A stretch of DNA of 24,535 nucleotides from Verrucomicrobia bacterium TMED56. Its GTDB lineage: Bacteria; Verrucomicrobiota; Verrucomicrobiia; Opitutales; Seribacteraceae. Under the pieces are notes generated by a model. It saw only the letters and a list, made by a program, of their open reading frames with translations. It ran no database searches and was not told the DNA's origin. The first letter of the stretch is position 1. Each line of letters starts with the position of its first letter. Location of the stretch: positions 9,699-34,233 of the forward strand of contig NHDJ01000079.1 of assembly GCA_002167265.1 (NCBI GenBank), in the 5' to 3' direction. Of this stretch, positions 7,922 through 16,095 are shown one piece after another. The position numbers were made by a program, and so were the translations under genes.

Positions 7922-10108
7922 ATGAGTGCACAACAAAATACAGATGATTCAAAACTGAAGCTGACGACCAATCAGAAAATCTCCATCCTTGCGTCTTTTG
8001 CGAAAGCAAAAGTACTCGAACAAATACAATGCGTTTGGTTCATAATTTTGTATCTCATTGTTTTTCAGGTGCTTGTCCTTGGCTTGCCCATTGTATATTC
8101 TCTCATGATTGCTGTAGGTATTATGATTGTCATTGTTGGTCTAGCGTTTTTCATGGAGGGATTGCGGTTGGGACTTATGCCGCTTGGAGAAACCCTTGGC
8201 TCTACTCTCCCGCGGAAAAAAATTCTTGGGATACCCTGCTTACCAACAAGTTTAGCATTCGGTTTCATACTGGGTGCTTTCGCAACATTTGCTGAGCCAG
8301 CAATTGGTGTATTAAGAGCAGCAGGTTCAGGGGTTGATCCAACCCTTGCACCGCTTCTTTGGACGATCCTCAATACAGGTGCTGAAACTCTTGTCTACTC
8401 TGTTGGAGTTGGAGTTGGAATTGCGGTTCTTCTTGGAGTTCTCAGGTTCTACAAGGGTTGGTCACTTAAGCCATTTATTTATATAGGAGTTGTTGTTTTA
8501 TCCATGGGCACTCTGTATTTCCAATTTTCTGATGCCAGGCTTCAACATGTACTTGGCTTGGCATGGGATTGCGGCGCCGTCACTACTGGTCCAGTAACGG
8601 TTCCTCTTGTCCTTGCCCTTGGAATTGGGGTTTGCCGCATCGTTTCGACGGGCGGCTCGAGCAATACTGGTTTTGGGGTTGTTACTTTAGCTTCACTCTT
8701 TCCGATACTGGCAGTTAAGTGTTATGCACTTTTCCTTTTCACATCTGATAACTATTACAGTGCTACTTATTCAGAAGCTGAATGGCATAAAAATGCTGGT
8801 GAATATGGGAAGAAATATGATCCGGATCTTCAACGATTTGGAGATATTGTTGCAAAAAGACGATTGGAATCAGCAGGCAGTGCCACAGGCAGTGAAATTG
8901 CCCGGACACTATCGCCTGACGACTTAAGCAAGGTTAAAACATCCTTAGATGAAACAGGAAAATTACCTACTGGCTATTCCCTCAAGACTCAAATCTCAGG
9001 AAACTCCCTCAATACAAAACCTCTTGATAGCAACGATGAGAGCTCTCGTGCAATCGTAGAGCCTGCTATGACTCAATCAATAATTGTTAAGGAAGGTATT
9101 TCCTCTCCTGACGAAGTTTGGGATCCAAACACTGAGATTTTATCTGCAATGACTAATAATTTCGATTTCTTCCCCAATCTTTTCAAGCCTGAAGAAGATG
9201 CAAATGGAAATGGTATCCTTGATCCCGGTGAAGACATTTATTCAGTTAATGAAGAGGGGGTTACGGTCTACAACAAGCCTGGTGAAAATTACCCGGATGC
9301 TGTACTTGATGGTCCTGATCAGGATCGAGGAGCGATCGAAGGTGCCCTTTGGGCGATTGTTCCACTTTGTTTGATATTGTTAATTGTTCTCAGGGTTGGT
9401 TTGCAGCAGCGGCCCAAGCACCTTGACGAGTTAGTCATCGGTATTTCATGTGCGGTTATTGGTATGGGCCTCTTTAATCTTGGCATATCTCTGGGCTTAA
9501 CTCCCTTAGGGGAACAGTTGGGTGGAAATGTTGTTTCCAGTTTTGCGCCGATCGAGCCGTGGGCGTCGGAGGGATTTGTAGACCCAATGTTTGCATCGTC
9601 AACAGCAGGTAAGTGCTTGGCAATTTTATTTGGCTTTATTCTGGGATATGGAGCGACACTTGCTGAACCTGCTCTAAACGCACTCGGTGCTACTGTAGAA
9701 AAAATAACTGTAGGAGCATTTAAGAAAAATCTGCTTATGCAGACAGTTGCCACTGGAGTTGCGATTGGTATTGCAACGGGTGTAGCCAAAATCGCCTTCA
9801 ACCTGGACCTTTGGTACTTACTGGTTCCACCATACACAATCCTGATATTAATTACATTTCTGTCCAGCGAGGATTTTGTAAACTTTGGTTGGGACAGTGC
9901 CGGTGTTACTACGGGTCCTATTACCGTACCTTTAGTTCTTGCTATGGGTTTGGGCATTGGTTCCAAAACCGGTGCAATTGATGGTTTCGGGGTCTTAGCC
10001 TTGGCTTCCATCGGTCCAATTATTACTGTTCTTACAGTTGGTCTGATTGTTAGAAAAAAACCGAAAACGGACGAAGACGATAATCTAGCTACTAGGGAGG
10101 CTGCATAA
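7922..10108 (+). CDS. DUF1538-family membrane protein, two repeats with EF-hand-like linker
   Basis: This 728-residue protein is a predicted inner-membrane transporter of unknown substrate. Two homologous halves (about 38-275 and 470-710) share the motifs GLMPLGETLG/GLTPLGEQLGG, GFILGAFATFAEPA/GFILGYGATLAEPA and VTTGPVTVPLVLA/VTTGPITVPLVLA, diagnostic of DUF1538. I count about seven membrane helices per half by eye, which would put both termini inside and the linker outside. The linker is long (about 195 residues) and hydrophilic, and contains a canonical EF-hand loop: D426, N428, N430, D434 and E437 in DANGNGILDPGED. This suggests Ca2+ binding in the periplasm (inference). The gene starts at ATG 7922 and ends 1 base before the tri-PII gene, so they are surely coexpressed. 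DUF1538 genes beside PII-like genes are, from memory, a recurring pairing, suggesting PII-controlled transport. The substrate cannot be read from the sequence. Confidence 0.9.
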   Translation: MSAQQNTDDSKLKLTTNQKISILASFAKAKVLEQIQCVWFIILYLIVFQVLVLGLPIVYSLMIAVGIMIVIVGLAFFMEGLRLGLMPLGETLGSTLPRKKILGIPCLPTSLAFGFILGAFATFAEPAIGVLRAAGSGVDPTLAPLLWTILNTGAETLVYSVGVGVGIAVLLGVLRFYKGWSLKPFIYIGVVVLSMGTLYFQFSDARLQHVLGLAWDCGAVTTGPVTVPLVLALGIGVCRIVSTGGSSNTGFGVVTLASLFPILAVKCYALFLFTSDNYYSATYSEAEWHKNAGEYGKKYDPDLQRFGDIVAKRRLESAGSATGSEIARTLSPDDLSKVKTSLDETGKLPTGYSLKTQISGNSLNTKPLDSNDESSRAIVEPAMTQSIIVKEGISSPDEVWDPNTEILSAMTNNFDFFPNLFKPEEDANGNGILDPGEDIYSVNEEGVTVYNKPGENYPDAVLDGPDQDRGAIEGALWAIVPLCLILLIVLRVGLQQRPKHLDELVIGISCAVIGMGLFNLGISLGLTPLGEQLGGNVVSSFAPIEPWASEGFVDPMFASSTAGKCLAILFGFILGYGATLAEPALNALGATVEKITVGAFKKNLLMQTVATGVAIGIATGVAKIAFNLDLWYLLVPPYTILILITFLSSEDFVNFGWDSAGVTTGPITVPLVLAMGLGIGSKTGAIDGFGVLALASIGPIITVLTVGLIVRKKPKTDEDDNLATREAA
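10094..10100 (+). promoter_or_regulatory. Strong ribosome binding site of the tri-PII gene
   Basis: AGGGAGG sits 9 bases before ATG 10110, inside the end of the DUF1538 coding region. It is one of the few clear Shine-Dalgarno sequences in the window; most genes here show none. It fixes the start of the downstream gene and suggests high translation of the regulator relative to the transporter. Confidence 0.7.
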
Positions 10109-10109
10109 T

Positions 10110-11234
10110 ATGAACGACTTAACAAAATCAGAAAGTGTTTCCTTGTTGAATTTAATTCTTCCGAAGGAATCGGTAGTTTCAGTATCCGAGGCTATTACAA
10201 AGGCAGGTGCTAAAGGAGTTTTCCAAATTTCGGCGAGAGGATCCGTACTGAATGAAGGCGGGTTTTTGCAAAAAATGTTCCCTCCTCCAGCGCCAGAACA
10301 ACATTTGTTACAAGCTCTGGTAAGGGATGATGCAATCGAGCAAGTCGTTGATGCGTCTGTAAAAGCTGGAAATTTAACGAAAGTTGGAGCTGGTGCGGTT
10401 TTTACAATCGAATGTAATCAAGCCCTTACTTCAGAAAATTTTCCGGCTGATATTTTGGGAAAAGATGGCCACGAAATTCCATCGAGGACTGCAAGCGAGA
10501 TGGAGGCAATTTGCTGTATCTGCGAAAAAGGAATTGCGGATGACATTGCTAACGCTGCCTTAGAAAATGGAGCACCAGGACCCACTGTAACTTTTGGTGA
10601 GGGTGGGGGAGTTCGTGACAAGATTCCAATGCTCAGAATTACTAAGGGTCCTGAAAAGGAGTTTGTTTGGTGTGTGGTTGAAAAGTCTGAAGCTGATGAT
10701 GTGTTTGCAGAAATGGCCCGTGCAGGAAGAATTACAGAACCTGGACGAGGCTTTATGTATTCTATACCTGTTTCCACAGGATTGATTAATGTGAGCAGCA
10801 CAATTTCTTCCTCTGCACATGGAGCGAACATGGAGCAGATTATTTCTGCCATTGATGAAATCAAAGGGGGAAAAGATTGGAGAGCACTTGTTGATGAATC
10901 CAAATCCAAGGCACTGAAAACAACATTCCTAGAAAACTTGGTCGGTCTTTATTGTATCATACCACGAGATCAATACTCAGATGTTTATGATGCGATTCTT
11001 GAAGCCGGAGCCCCAGGAGTAAGTACAAATTTTGGAGTGATGACTGACGCAGATGAAGGAGAAGGAGCTGCAAAACAGAATGAAGAATGGGCATTGGTTT
11101 ATACTTCAGTGGGTCCAAATAATGTGGATTCAGTAAGAGAATCTGTTCAGAAGAAGATAGAGGAATTAGGTATTGATAGATTTGCATTTTACACTTTGCC
11201 CATCCCGCGAGCATTGACATACTTGGGCGGTTAA
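10110..11234 (+). CDS. Single-chain triple PII-like (ferredoxin-like fold) protein
   Basis: This 374-residue soluble protein reads as three tandem PII/GlnB-like units: about 10-104, 130-226 and 276-372. Each starts with a strand (SLLNLILPKE, EAICCICEK, VGLYCIIPRD), then a helix ending in AGAKG or GAPG, a glycine-rich T-loop-like segment, a second strand (HLLQALVRD, FVWCVVEKS, WALVYTSVG), a helix, and a last strand with aromatic residues (GAGAVFTI, GRGFMYSIP, RFAFYTLP). PII proteins are homotrimers of about 110 residues that bind ATP/ADP, 2-oxoglutarate or related ligands and gate transporters through the T-loop. This chain has the size and order of a covalent trimer with three different T-loops (inference). 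No canonical Tyr51-type uridylylation loop is seen. Immediate coupling to DUF1538 makes it the likely regulator of that transporter. The alternative is three CutA-like or generic ferredoxin-like modules. Confidence 0.8.
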   Translation: MNDLTKSESVSLLNLILPKESVVSVSEAITKAGAKGVFQISARGSVLNEGGFLQKMFPPPAPEQHLLQALVRDDAIEQVVDASVKAGNLTKVGAGAVFTIECNQALTSENFPADILGKDGHEIPSRTASEMEAICCICEKGIADDIANAALENGAPGPTVTFGEGGGVRDKIPMLRITKGPEKEFVWCVVEKSEADDVFAEMARAGRITEPGRGFMYSIPVSTGLINVSSTISSSAHGANMEQIISAIDEIKGGKDWRALVDESKSKALKTTFLENLVGLYCIIPRDQYSDVYDAILEAGAPGVSTNFGVMTDADEGEGAAKQNEEWALVYTSVGPNNVDSVRESVQKKIEELGIDRFAFYTLPIPRALTYLGG

Positions 11235-11251
11235 AACTTTGAATACAAATT

Positions 11252-12163
11252 TTATATTGTTTTTCTTTGAGGTTGATTCTTTATTCTTGAATAGCAATTA
11301 ATTTTTATGGCACTCCATTGACCTTTTTCAGTTAGTTCAATTGTACTATTGATTCCAGCGGTTTTCATTATGTTTTCGTAGTGTTGTTCCACATCTTTCG
11401 CTTCAAAACTTAAGATGCCTGACAAAATTAGAGTAGATTCTTCAGAGAGTAGATTGATAATTCTATGGGAGTTTTCAAGCAGTACATCTGCTTGTATGTT
11501 TACAATCACGCAGTTAAATTTCATATCGTCCAACCGTTGCAAATCCATAAGCATAAAATCTAACCCGCTGTCGATTTCGTTCAATACTTGGTTCGATTGA
11601 GCATTAGAGATGGAGTCTTGGTCGTGATCAATTCCAAGAACTTTTTGAAAGCCTAGTTTTCTTGCAAAAATACTCAATATTCCAGATCCACACCCGATAT
11701 CAACTAGATTAAAGTCTAAAAGTTTCTGAAAAGTAAATGCTTCGTGCATTAATTCTAAACATAGTCTGGTAGTCTCATGAGTACCTGTTCCAAAAGCCAT
11801 GCCTGGATCAATAAAGATAGAAGTACTCTGAGGTGGTACTTTGAAAAGTTCTTTTTCCCAAGCTGGTATGAAAAAATAGTTTGTTAAATTCCAAACTTTA
11901 AAATGGTGCTTATAAGAGTTTTTCCAGTCAGTTGGACAAAGCGCTTCAAACTTAAAGTTAAGATCATTTTTAAAGTCTAAAAAATTGTTTAGTTCATTTG
12001 CAGCTTTTGTTGCAAAACTCTCGCTTCTAAAAACTCCCTCAATCCTATGGGACTTATTCCTTCTATTAAAGTGAATTGTCCAATTATGGGGTGCCAATTC
12101 AAATAAGGTTTCTTCAATGATTCGGGATTCATGCCTATTTATTTCTACAACAAGTTTTATCAT
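11252..12163 (-). CDS. prmA: Ribosomal protein L11 methyltransferase
   Basis: SAM-dependent enzyme that methylates lysines and the N-terminus of ribosomal protein L11. The length, 303 residues, is usual (E. coli 293). The family signature IDPGMAFGTGTHETT is intact, followed by the SAM-binding motif VDIGCGSG, the acidic ribose-binding GIDHD, and a VNIQADVL motif where most relatives have NILA, a mild deviation. The N-terminal about 100 residues form the divergent L11-recognition domain. Start is the ATG at 12163, 12 bases behind purN. It ends the run grpE-dnaJ-rfaE2-purN-prmA; dnaJ-prmA linkage is also well known in Firmicutes. It converges with the tri-PII gene, 17 bases apart, and no clear hairpin terminator is seen between them. 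Confidence 0.9.
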   Translation of the reverse strand: MIKLVVEINRHESRIIEETLFELAPHNWTIHFNRRNKSHRIEGVFRSESFATKAANELNNFLDFKNDLNFKFEALCPTDWKNSYKHHFKVWNLTNYFFIPAWEKELFKVPPQSTSIFIDPGMAFGTGTHETTRLCLELMHEAFTFQKLLDFNLVDIGCGSGILSIFARKLGFQKVLGIDHDQDSISNAQSNQVLNEIDSGLDFMLMDLQRLDDMKFNCVIVNIQADVLLENSHRIINLLSEESTLILSGILSFEAKDVEQHYENIMKTAGINSTIELTEKGQWSAIKINCYSRIKNQPQRKTI

Positions 12164-12175
12164 TGTTGGAGCAAT

Positions 12176-12766
12176 TCAATGCTGCATATCTTTAAATTCA
12201 AAGGAAAGATTAGCAACTGTCATGGGCAATAGAGTGTGTTCTGCTCCACGAATTTTTTGAACGCATGCATCAAGAGAATCCGATGGCATCAAGCGGACAG
12301 GTGCTTGGGCAATAATTTTGCCGGCATCTAAATCTTCAGATACCCAATGGATAGTACAACCTGAAATTTTGACTCCATACTCATGGGCTTGCTGTATGGC
12401 ATTTATTCCTTTAAAGCTGGGCAGAAGGCTTGGATGCAGATTGATTATTCTGCCATCATAATGATCAATAAATACTTTAGGCACTATTTTCATAAGACCT
12501 GCTAAAACTATTAGGTCAGGCGAATAATCATCAAGAATCTTAATCCATTTTAATGCATCCTCGTTATTTAATCTCGCTGAATCAGAATTACATTCCAACC
12601 ATTTGCAATTAACTGAATATTCGTTTGCAATATCGAGAATTCCTGACTTTTCGATATCTGAAAAAATACCGACTATCTGCGCCATTCCAAGAAGACCGTT
12701 TTTCTCTGCTTCAATTATTGCCTTGGCGTTTGAACCTTTCCCTGAACCAATTATTGCTATTTTCAT
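12176..12766 (-). CDS. purN: Phosphoribosylglycinamide formyltransferase
   Basis: Third step of purine synthesis: transfers the formyl group of 10-formyltetrahydrofolate to GAR. The 196 residues match the family (E. coli 212). Visible are the phosphate-binding GSGKGSN near the N-terminus, INLHPSLLPSFKG with the catalytic Asn and His, and GCTIHWVSEDLDAGKIIAQ with the catalytic Asp. All three catalytic residues are present. Start is the ATG at 12766, 8 bases after the rfaE2 stop and 12 bases before prmA, so it is part of the same transcription unit. Confidence 0.95.
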   Translation of the reverse strand: MKIAIIGSGKGSNAKAIIEAEKNGLLGMAQIVGIFSDIEKSGILDIANEYSVNCKWLECNSDSARLNNEDALKWIKILDDYSPDLIVLAGLMKIVPKVFIDHYDGRIINLHPSLLPSFKGINAIQQAHEYGVKISGCTIHWVSEDLDAGKIIAQAPVRLMPSDSLDACVQKIRGAEHTLLPMTVANLSFEFKDMQH

Positions 12767-12774
12767 TTTTTTAT

Positions 12775-13263
12775 CTATAGATCATTTCGAATTTTATTGA
12801 TAATAGAAGTGGTAGAAACGCCTTCCAGAATAGGAACGAATTTGATTTTAGCCTTGGTTTTTTCGAGTGCCTCTCTTTCTTCTGAATTAATTGAATCTAT
12901 GGAATAATCCTCAGCTTTTGCATAGATATCAGGTTTTAAGATTTTAATTTCATTTGCAAGGTTACTATTGTTGAAAATGAAAACACCGCTTACAAATTGT
13001 AGTGAGGAGAGTAGATAAGCCCTGTGAGTTTCCGAGATAATCGGTCGATTATTACCTTTGTTATTTTTAACGCTTGTATCTGAATTCATACCAACCCATA
13101 GGAAATCTCCTAATGCAGCGGCATGCTTGAGACTCACAACATGCCCAGCATGCAGAATATCGAAACAACCATTTGTTAAAACAAATGTTTTGTCTTTCTT
13201 TTGAGCAAGCCTTCTTGCTTCAAGTGCTTTATTTATAGAATAAACTGAGATGTCATCAATCAA
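12775..13263 (-). CDS. rfaE2: D-glycero-D-manno-heptose 1-phosphate adenylyltransferase (RfaE domain II type)
   Basis: Makes ADP-heptose, a precursor of the lipopolysaccharide inner core, from heptose 1-phosphate and ATP. The 162 residues form a stand-alone nucleotidyltransferase equal to the C-terminal domain of HldE; the kinase domain is absent here. Motifs: the nucleotide-binding HxGH in NGCFDILHAGHVVSL, then GMNSDTSVKNNKGNNRPII, and the C-terminal EGVSTTSIINKI. The usual KGGDY motif reads KAEDY, an unusual double change. No ATG exists before the HxGH motif; the start is a TTG at 13263, 21 bases after the dnaJ stop in the same frame. The gene implies a Gram-negative envelope with heptose-containing glycans. 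The cognate kinase and epimerase are not in the window. Confidence 0.88.
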   Translation of the reverse strand: MIDDISVYSINKALEARRLAQKKDKTFVLTNGCFDILHAGHVVSLKHAAALGDFLWVGMNSDTSVKNNKGNNRPIISETHRAYLLSSLQFVSGVFIFNNSNLANEIKILKPDIYAKAEDYSIDSINSEEREALEKTKAKIKFVPILEGVSTTSIINKIRNDL

Positions 13264-13284
13264 AAGTTTAGTCTCAATAGATGA

Positions 13285-14445
13285 TCAGTCGTTGTCAAAA
13301 AACTTTTTTGCCTTATCCAAAAAACCTTCCTCCTCAGAGAAATCCTTTTCTCCGCAAGTTCTAGCAAATTCTACTAAGGCATCTTTTTGATCATTGGATA
13401 ATTTTGTAGGGACAAGAATTGATATCTTAACATATAGGTCTCCTTTTCTAGAAGAGTAGCGTAGATTTGGCATACCATGATTTTTTAGCCTGAAAGTTTT
13501 GTTTGATTGCGTACCTGATGGAATTTTAAGTGATACTTTGCCTTCCAGAGTTGGAACCTCAATGGTTCCTCCCAATGCGGCCAAGGCAAAGGGAATTTGC
13601 ACATCGTGGAAAAGGTCATCCTCATCTCTTTCAAAGAGTGAATGATCTTCAATATGAACATCAACATATAAATCGCCAGAGGGCCCCCCTCTCGACCCAG
13701 CATCGCCTCTTCCTCTTGAGCAGAGTCTATTGCCGTGACTGACTCCAGGTGGAACCTTAACCTTAACCTTACCCTGTTTTCTAATTCTTCCATCTCCATT
13801 ACATTTTTGGCAAGGATTCTCGATCATGACTCCAGTACCACTGCAAGTGGGACAAGTTCTTCTGATGCTTATAAAACCTTGGTTAGATGCGACTTGTCCG
13901 ATTCCCCCGCAAGTTGAACACATAATCTTCCCTGAACCTGAAGATGCTCCACTACCATTGCAGGTTACACATTCACCATGATGATGATATTTGATTTCCT
14001 TCTCAACTCCTTTTGCAGCTTGTGCAAGGGTTATTGATACACTTACTCGGAGGTCAGAACCTCTACTTCCTTCGCTGGCGGCATTTCCACTTGAACTACC
14101 ACCAAAAAAGTCATCAAAGATACTTCCAAATCCACCGCCACCGCCACCTCCACCGCCGCCGCCAAAGACATCCTTAAAAAGGTCAAATGGATCAACGCCC
14201 CGGGAAAAACCACCACCGCCCTGGAAAGCCTCATGTCCAAATTGGTCGTATTTTTGCCTCTTATCTTCGTCTTTAAGGATTTCAAAAGCTGCGGAAATTT
14301 CCTTAAATCTTTCTTCTGCTTGTTCGTCTCCAGGATTTTTGTCCGGGTGATATTTGACGGCTAGCTTTCTGTACGCTTTTTTAATCTCTTCTGCTGATGC
14401 ATTGCGATCTACGCCAAGTACTTCGTAAAAATCTTTTTGTGACAT
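13285..14445 (-). CDS. dnaJ: Chaperone protein DnaJ (Hsp40)
   Basis: Co-chaperone that delivers unfolded proteins to DnaK and stimulates its ATPase. This is a full type I DnaJ of 386 residues: J domain with HPD at 33-35, a Gly/Phe-rich segment (about 73-120) including a run of 11 glycines at 95-105, four CxxCxGxG zinc motifs (C159/C162, C176/C179, C198/C201, C212/C215) binding two Zn, and the C-terminal substrate-binding domains. All eight cysteines are present. ATG at 14445 lies 17 bases after grpE. dnaK itself is not beside it, unlike many grpE-dnaK-dnaJ operons. Confidence 0.97.
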   Translation of the reverse strand: MSQKDFYEVLGVDRNASAEEIKKAYRKLAVKYHPDKNPGDEQAEERFKEISAAFEILKDEDKRQKYDQFGHEAFQGGGGFSRGVDPFDLFKDVFGGGGGGGGGGGFGSIFDDFFGGSSSGNAASEGSRGSDLRVSVSITLAQAAKGVEKEIKYHHHGECVTCNGSGASSGSGKIMCSTCGGIGQVASNQGFISIRRTCPTCSGTGVMIENPCQKCNGDGRIRKQGKVKVKVPPGVSHGNRLCSRGRGDAGSRGGPSGDLYVDVHIEDHSLFERDEDDLFHDVQIPFALAALGGTIEVPTLEGKVSLKIPSGTQSNKTFRLKNHGMPNLRYSSRKGDLYVKISILVPTKLSNDQKDALVEFARTCGEKDFSEEEGFLDKAKKFFDND

Positions 14446-14462
14446 GGTTTGCGTTCTTTAGG

Positions 14463-15062
14463 TTAAGCGTTTTCTTTAACATCCCCTTGAGAAATTATTA
14501 CTGAAGCTGGCCTTAATAGCTTATCTCTAATTTTATACCCAACCCGAACAGCTTTCAGAATGTCTCCCTCTTTTATTTGGTCACTGGTTTGATAACTTAA
14601 TGCTTCATGTATTTGCGGATCAAAAGTTTCTCCTTTTGGATTAATAATTTCCAATCCGTATTCTCCAAGTATATTCTCCATCTGCTTACAGGCCATTGAA
14701 AACCCGATGAATAAATTTTTGGTTGCTTCATCCTTTTCGGCTTCCACCATCCCGATCTGAAAAGCATCTAAGACAGGGAGTAGATCCCCAATGATTTGTG
14801 ATCTGGTACGAATGACAGCGTCTTCCCTTTCTTGGATTTGCCTTTTTCTAAGGTTTTCGATGTCAGCCATGACTCGAATATATTTATCCTTAAAGTTTTC
14901 ATCTTTCGAATAAGCGGAACTTACTTTTTTTCTCAGCTTCTCGTCAGTTTGATTAGGATCCACCTCACTACTTTTTTCTGGGGTATCTTCATGAACATTT
15001 TCGGGTTCATCTGATTCAGTTTCATTATTATCTACACGCTCTGTATTTTGATCTTTATTCAT
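14463..15062 (-). CDS. grpE: Nucleotide exchange factor GrpE
   Basis: Releases ADP from DnaK during the chaperone cycle. The 199 residues comprise an acidic, disordered N-terminus (about 1-50), a long dimerising helix (about 55-110, around DIENLRKRQIQEREDA) and the C-terminal beta-wing that contacts DnaK. The wing ends in the conserved GYKIRDKLLRPASVIIS. ATG start at 15062. It heads the run grpE-dnaJ-rfaE2-purN-prmA and is preceded by a 67-base gap containing nested inverted repeats, a plausible control site. manA lies upstream on the same strand. Confidence 0.95.
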   Translation of the reverse strand: MNKDQNTERVDNNETESDEPENVHEDTPEKSSEVDPNQTDEKLRKKVSSAYSKDENFKDKYIRVMADIENLRKRQIQEREDAVIRTRSQIIGDLLPVLDAFQIGMVEAEKDEATKNLFIGFSMACKQMENILGEYGLEIINPKGETFDPQIHEALSYQTSDQIKEGDILKAVRVGYKIRDKLLRPASVIISQGDVKENA

Positions 15063-15080
15063 TGGTTAGTAAGAGTTTAT

Positions 15081-15117
15081 GAGTTATCGGAATAACTCAA
15101 AAATGAGTTTTAAAATA
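15081..15117. promoter_or_regulatory. Nested inverted repeats upstream of grpE
   Basis: GAGTTAT and ATAACTC (7-base arms, 4-base loop, 15081-15098) overlap a second hairpin built from AACTCA and TGAGTT with a 4-base loop at about 15094-15109. The shared GAGTT core means the two hairpins compete. It lies in the manA-grpE gap, 19 bases before the grpE ATG. It is not a CIRCE element (no TTAGCACTC arms). It may be an operator, an attenuator-like leader, or the manA terminator, although no strong U-run follows. The boundary on the right is approximate. Confidence 0.35.
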
Positions 15118-15129
15118 TAAATACAACTT

Positions 15130-16089
15130 TTAATTTAAACCGCAAAAGCGATCAGTAATTAATATTGTTGAATCCTCGAGAGCATGAATCTCGCATGAAT
15201 CCGAGTACGGTGAAATACTTGAATACCCGAGGTTTAAAGGTTGGCTTTCACAGTTTAAAATACCTCTTATCGGACATAAAATTACGCAATCTTGCTTAGG
15301 TTTTTTAATTTCAGTTTTTGAACCTTTCGCTAAATTAAATTTCCTAATTCTAAACAATTCGCTTTGAGCGATTGTATATTCTCCAAGGTCTGTACATGTG
15401 GTCATGGTACAAGGTTCATAATCATTGAAGTCGATGCATTTCATGGATTCTTCAATATGCAGGTTACGCGGTTTTCCATCTTCTCCATTGCGCCCCCAAT
15501 CGTAAACCCGAAAAGTAGTATCTGAGTTTTGTTGAATTTCAAGAATCAAATTACCCGCATCAATTGCATGCATTCGCCCGCTCTCGACTAAAACTGAGTC
15601 ATTTGGTTTGGAGGGAATCTTGTGACATAGATTCTCTGCAGAATTTTGCTTTAATGCTTCTTGGAATTGCAACTTGGTAACTCCTTTTTTTAATCCCAAA
15701 ATAATACCTGCTTCTTCCGTACAGTTTACAATATACCAATTTTCAGTTTTGGGCTCTCCATTAAGGCTAGAAGCGATGTCAGCTGGAGGATGAACTTGGA
15801 GACTGAGTCTCGCATGACAATCAAGCCACTTTACCAAAATTGGAAATCTTCTGTCTTTCTTCCAGCTTGGACCCATTATTTCATGGCAATTGCCTTCAAT
15901 TAGGCTTCGAATGGTTTGTTGATTTCCGTTTGGATGCAAAAAAAATGATTGTTCATCTTCGCGGTCCACTATATTCCAAGACTCTCCGATTCTCTCATTG
16001 CAATCCAATCCATGGTCAAACAACGCATGAAATTGCTGACCTCCCCAGATCCTTTTTTTGTAAATAGGTTCAAACTTGAAAACACTCAC
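15130..16089 (-). CDS. manA: Type I mannose-6-phosphate isomerase
   Basis: Interconverts mannose 6-phosphate and fructose 6-phosphate using Zn, feeding GDP-mannose for surface glycans or mannose use. The length of 319 residues suits the short bacterial class (Bacillus ManA-like). Visible metal ligands: Gln and His of LSLQVHPP, Glu of PKTENWYIV, and His of GRMHAIDAG. The C-terminal part has the conserved ILEIQQNSDTTFRVYDWGR, with the active-site Arg. The start is a GTG at 16089, chosen because AAAGGA lies 6 bases upstream and the protein then begins with the usual FKFEPIYKKRIWGG. It is divergent from ftsK across 72 bases. Confidence 0.93.
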   Translation of the reverse strand: MSVFKFEPIYKKRIWGGQQFHALFDHGLDCNERIGESWNIVDREDEQSFFLHPNGNQQTIRSLIEGNCHEIMGPSWKKDRRFPILVKWLDCHARLSLQVHPPADIASSLNGEPKTENWYIVNCTEEAGIILGLKKGVTKLQFQEALKQNSAENLCHKIPSKPNDSVLVESGRMHAIDAGNLILEIQQNSDTTFRVYDWGRNGEDGKPRNLHIEESMKCIDFNDYEPCTMTTCTDLGEYTIAQSELFRIRKFNLAKGSKTEIKKPKQDCVILCPIRGILNCESQPLNLGYSSISPYSDSCEIHALEDSTILITDRFCGLN

Positions 16090-16095
16090 TCTTTA

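Noticed and set aside
9319..10125. 268-residue open frame on the minus strand
   Set aside because: It lies wholly antisense to the second DUF1538 half; its Pro/Ser/Arg-rich composition is what the complement of membrane-helix codons gives, with no recognisable domain.
10418..10909. 163-residue minus-strand frame
   Set aside because: Antisense to the tri-PII gene; no family features.
11235..11251. Terminator between the converging tri-PII and prmA genes
   Set aside because: Only AT-rich sequence; no stable stem of six or more pairs was found.
13991..14350. 119-residue plus-strand frame with a polyproline run
   Set aside because: The proline run is the antisense image of the DnaJ glycine run; dnaJ on the minus strand explains the region.
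15063..15129. CIRCE/HrcA operator before grpE
   Set aside because: The required TTAGCACTC and GAGTGCTAA arms are absent; other inverted repeats are present instead.
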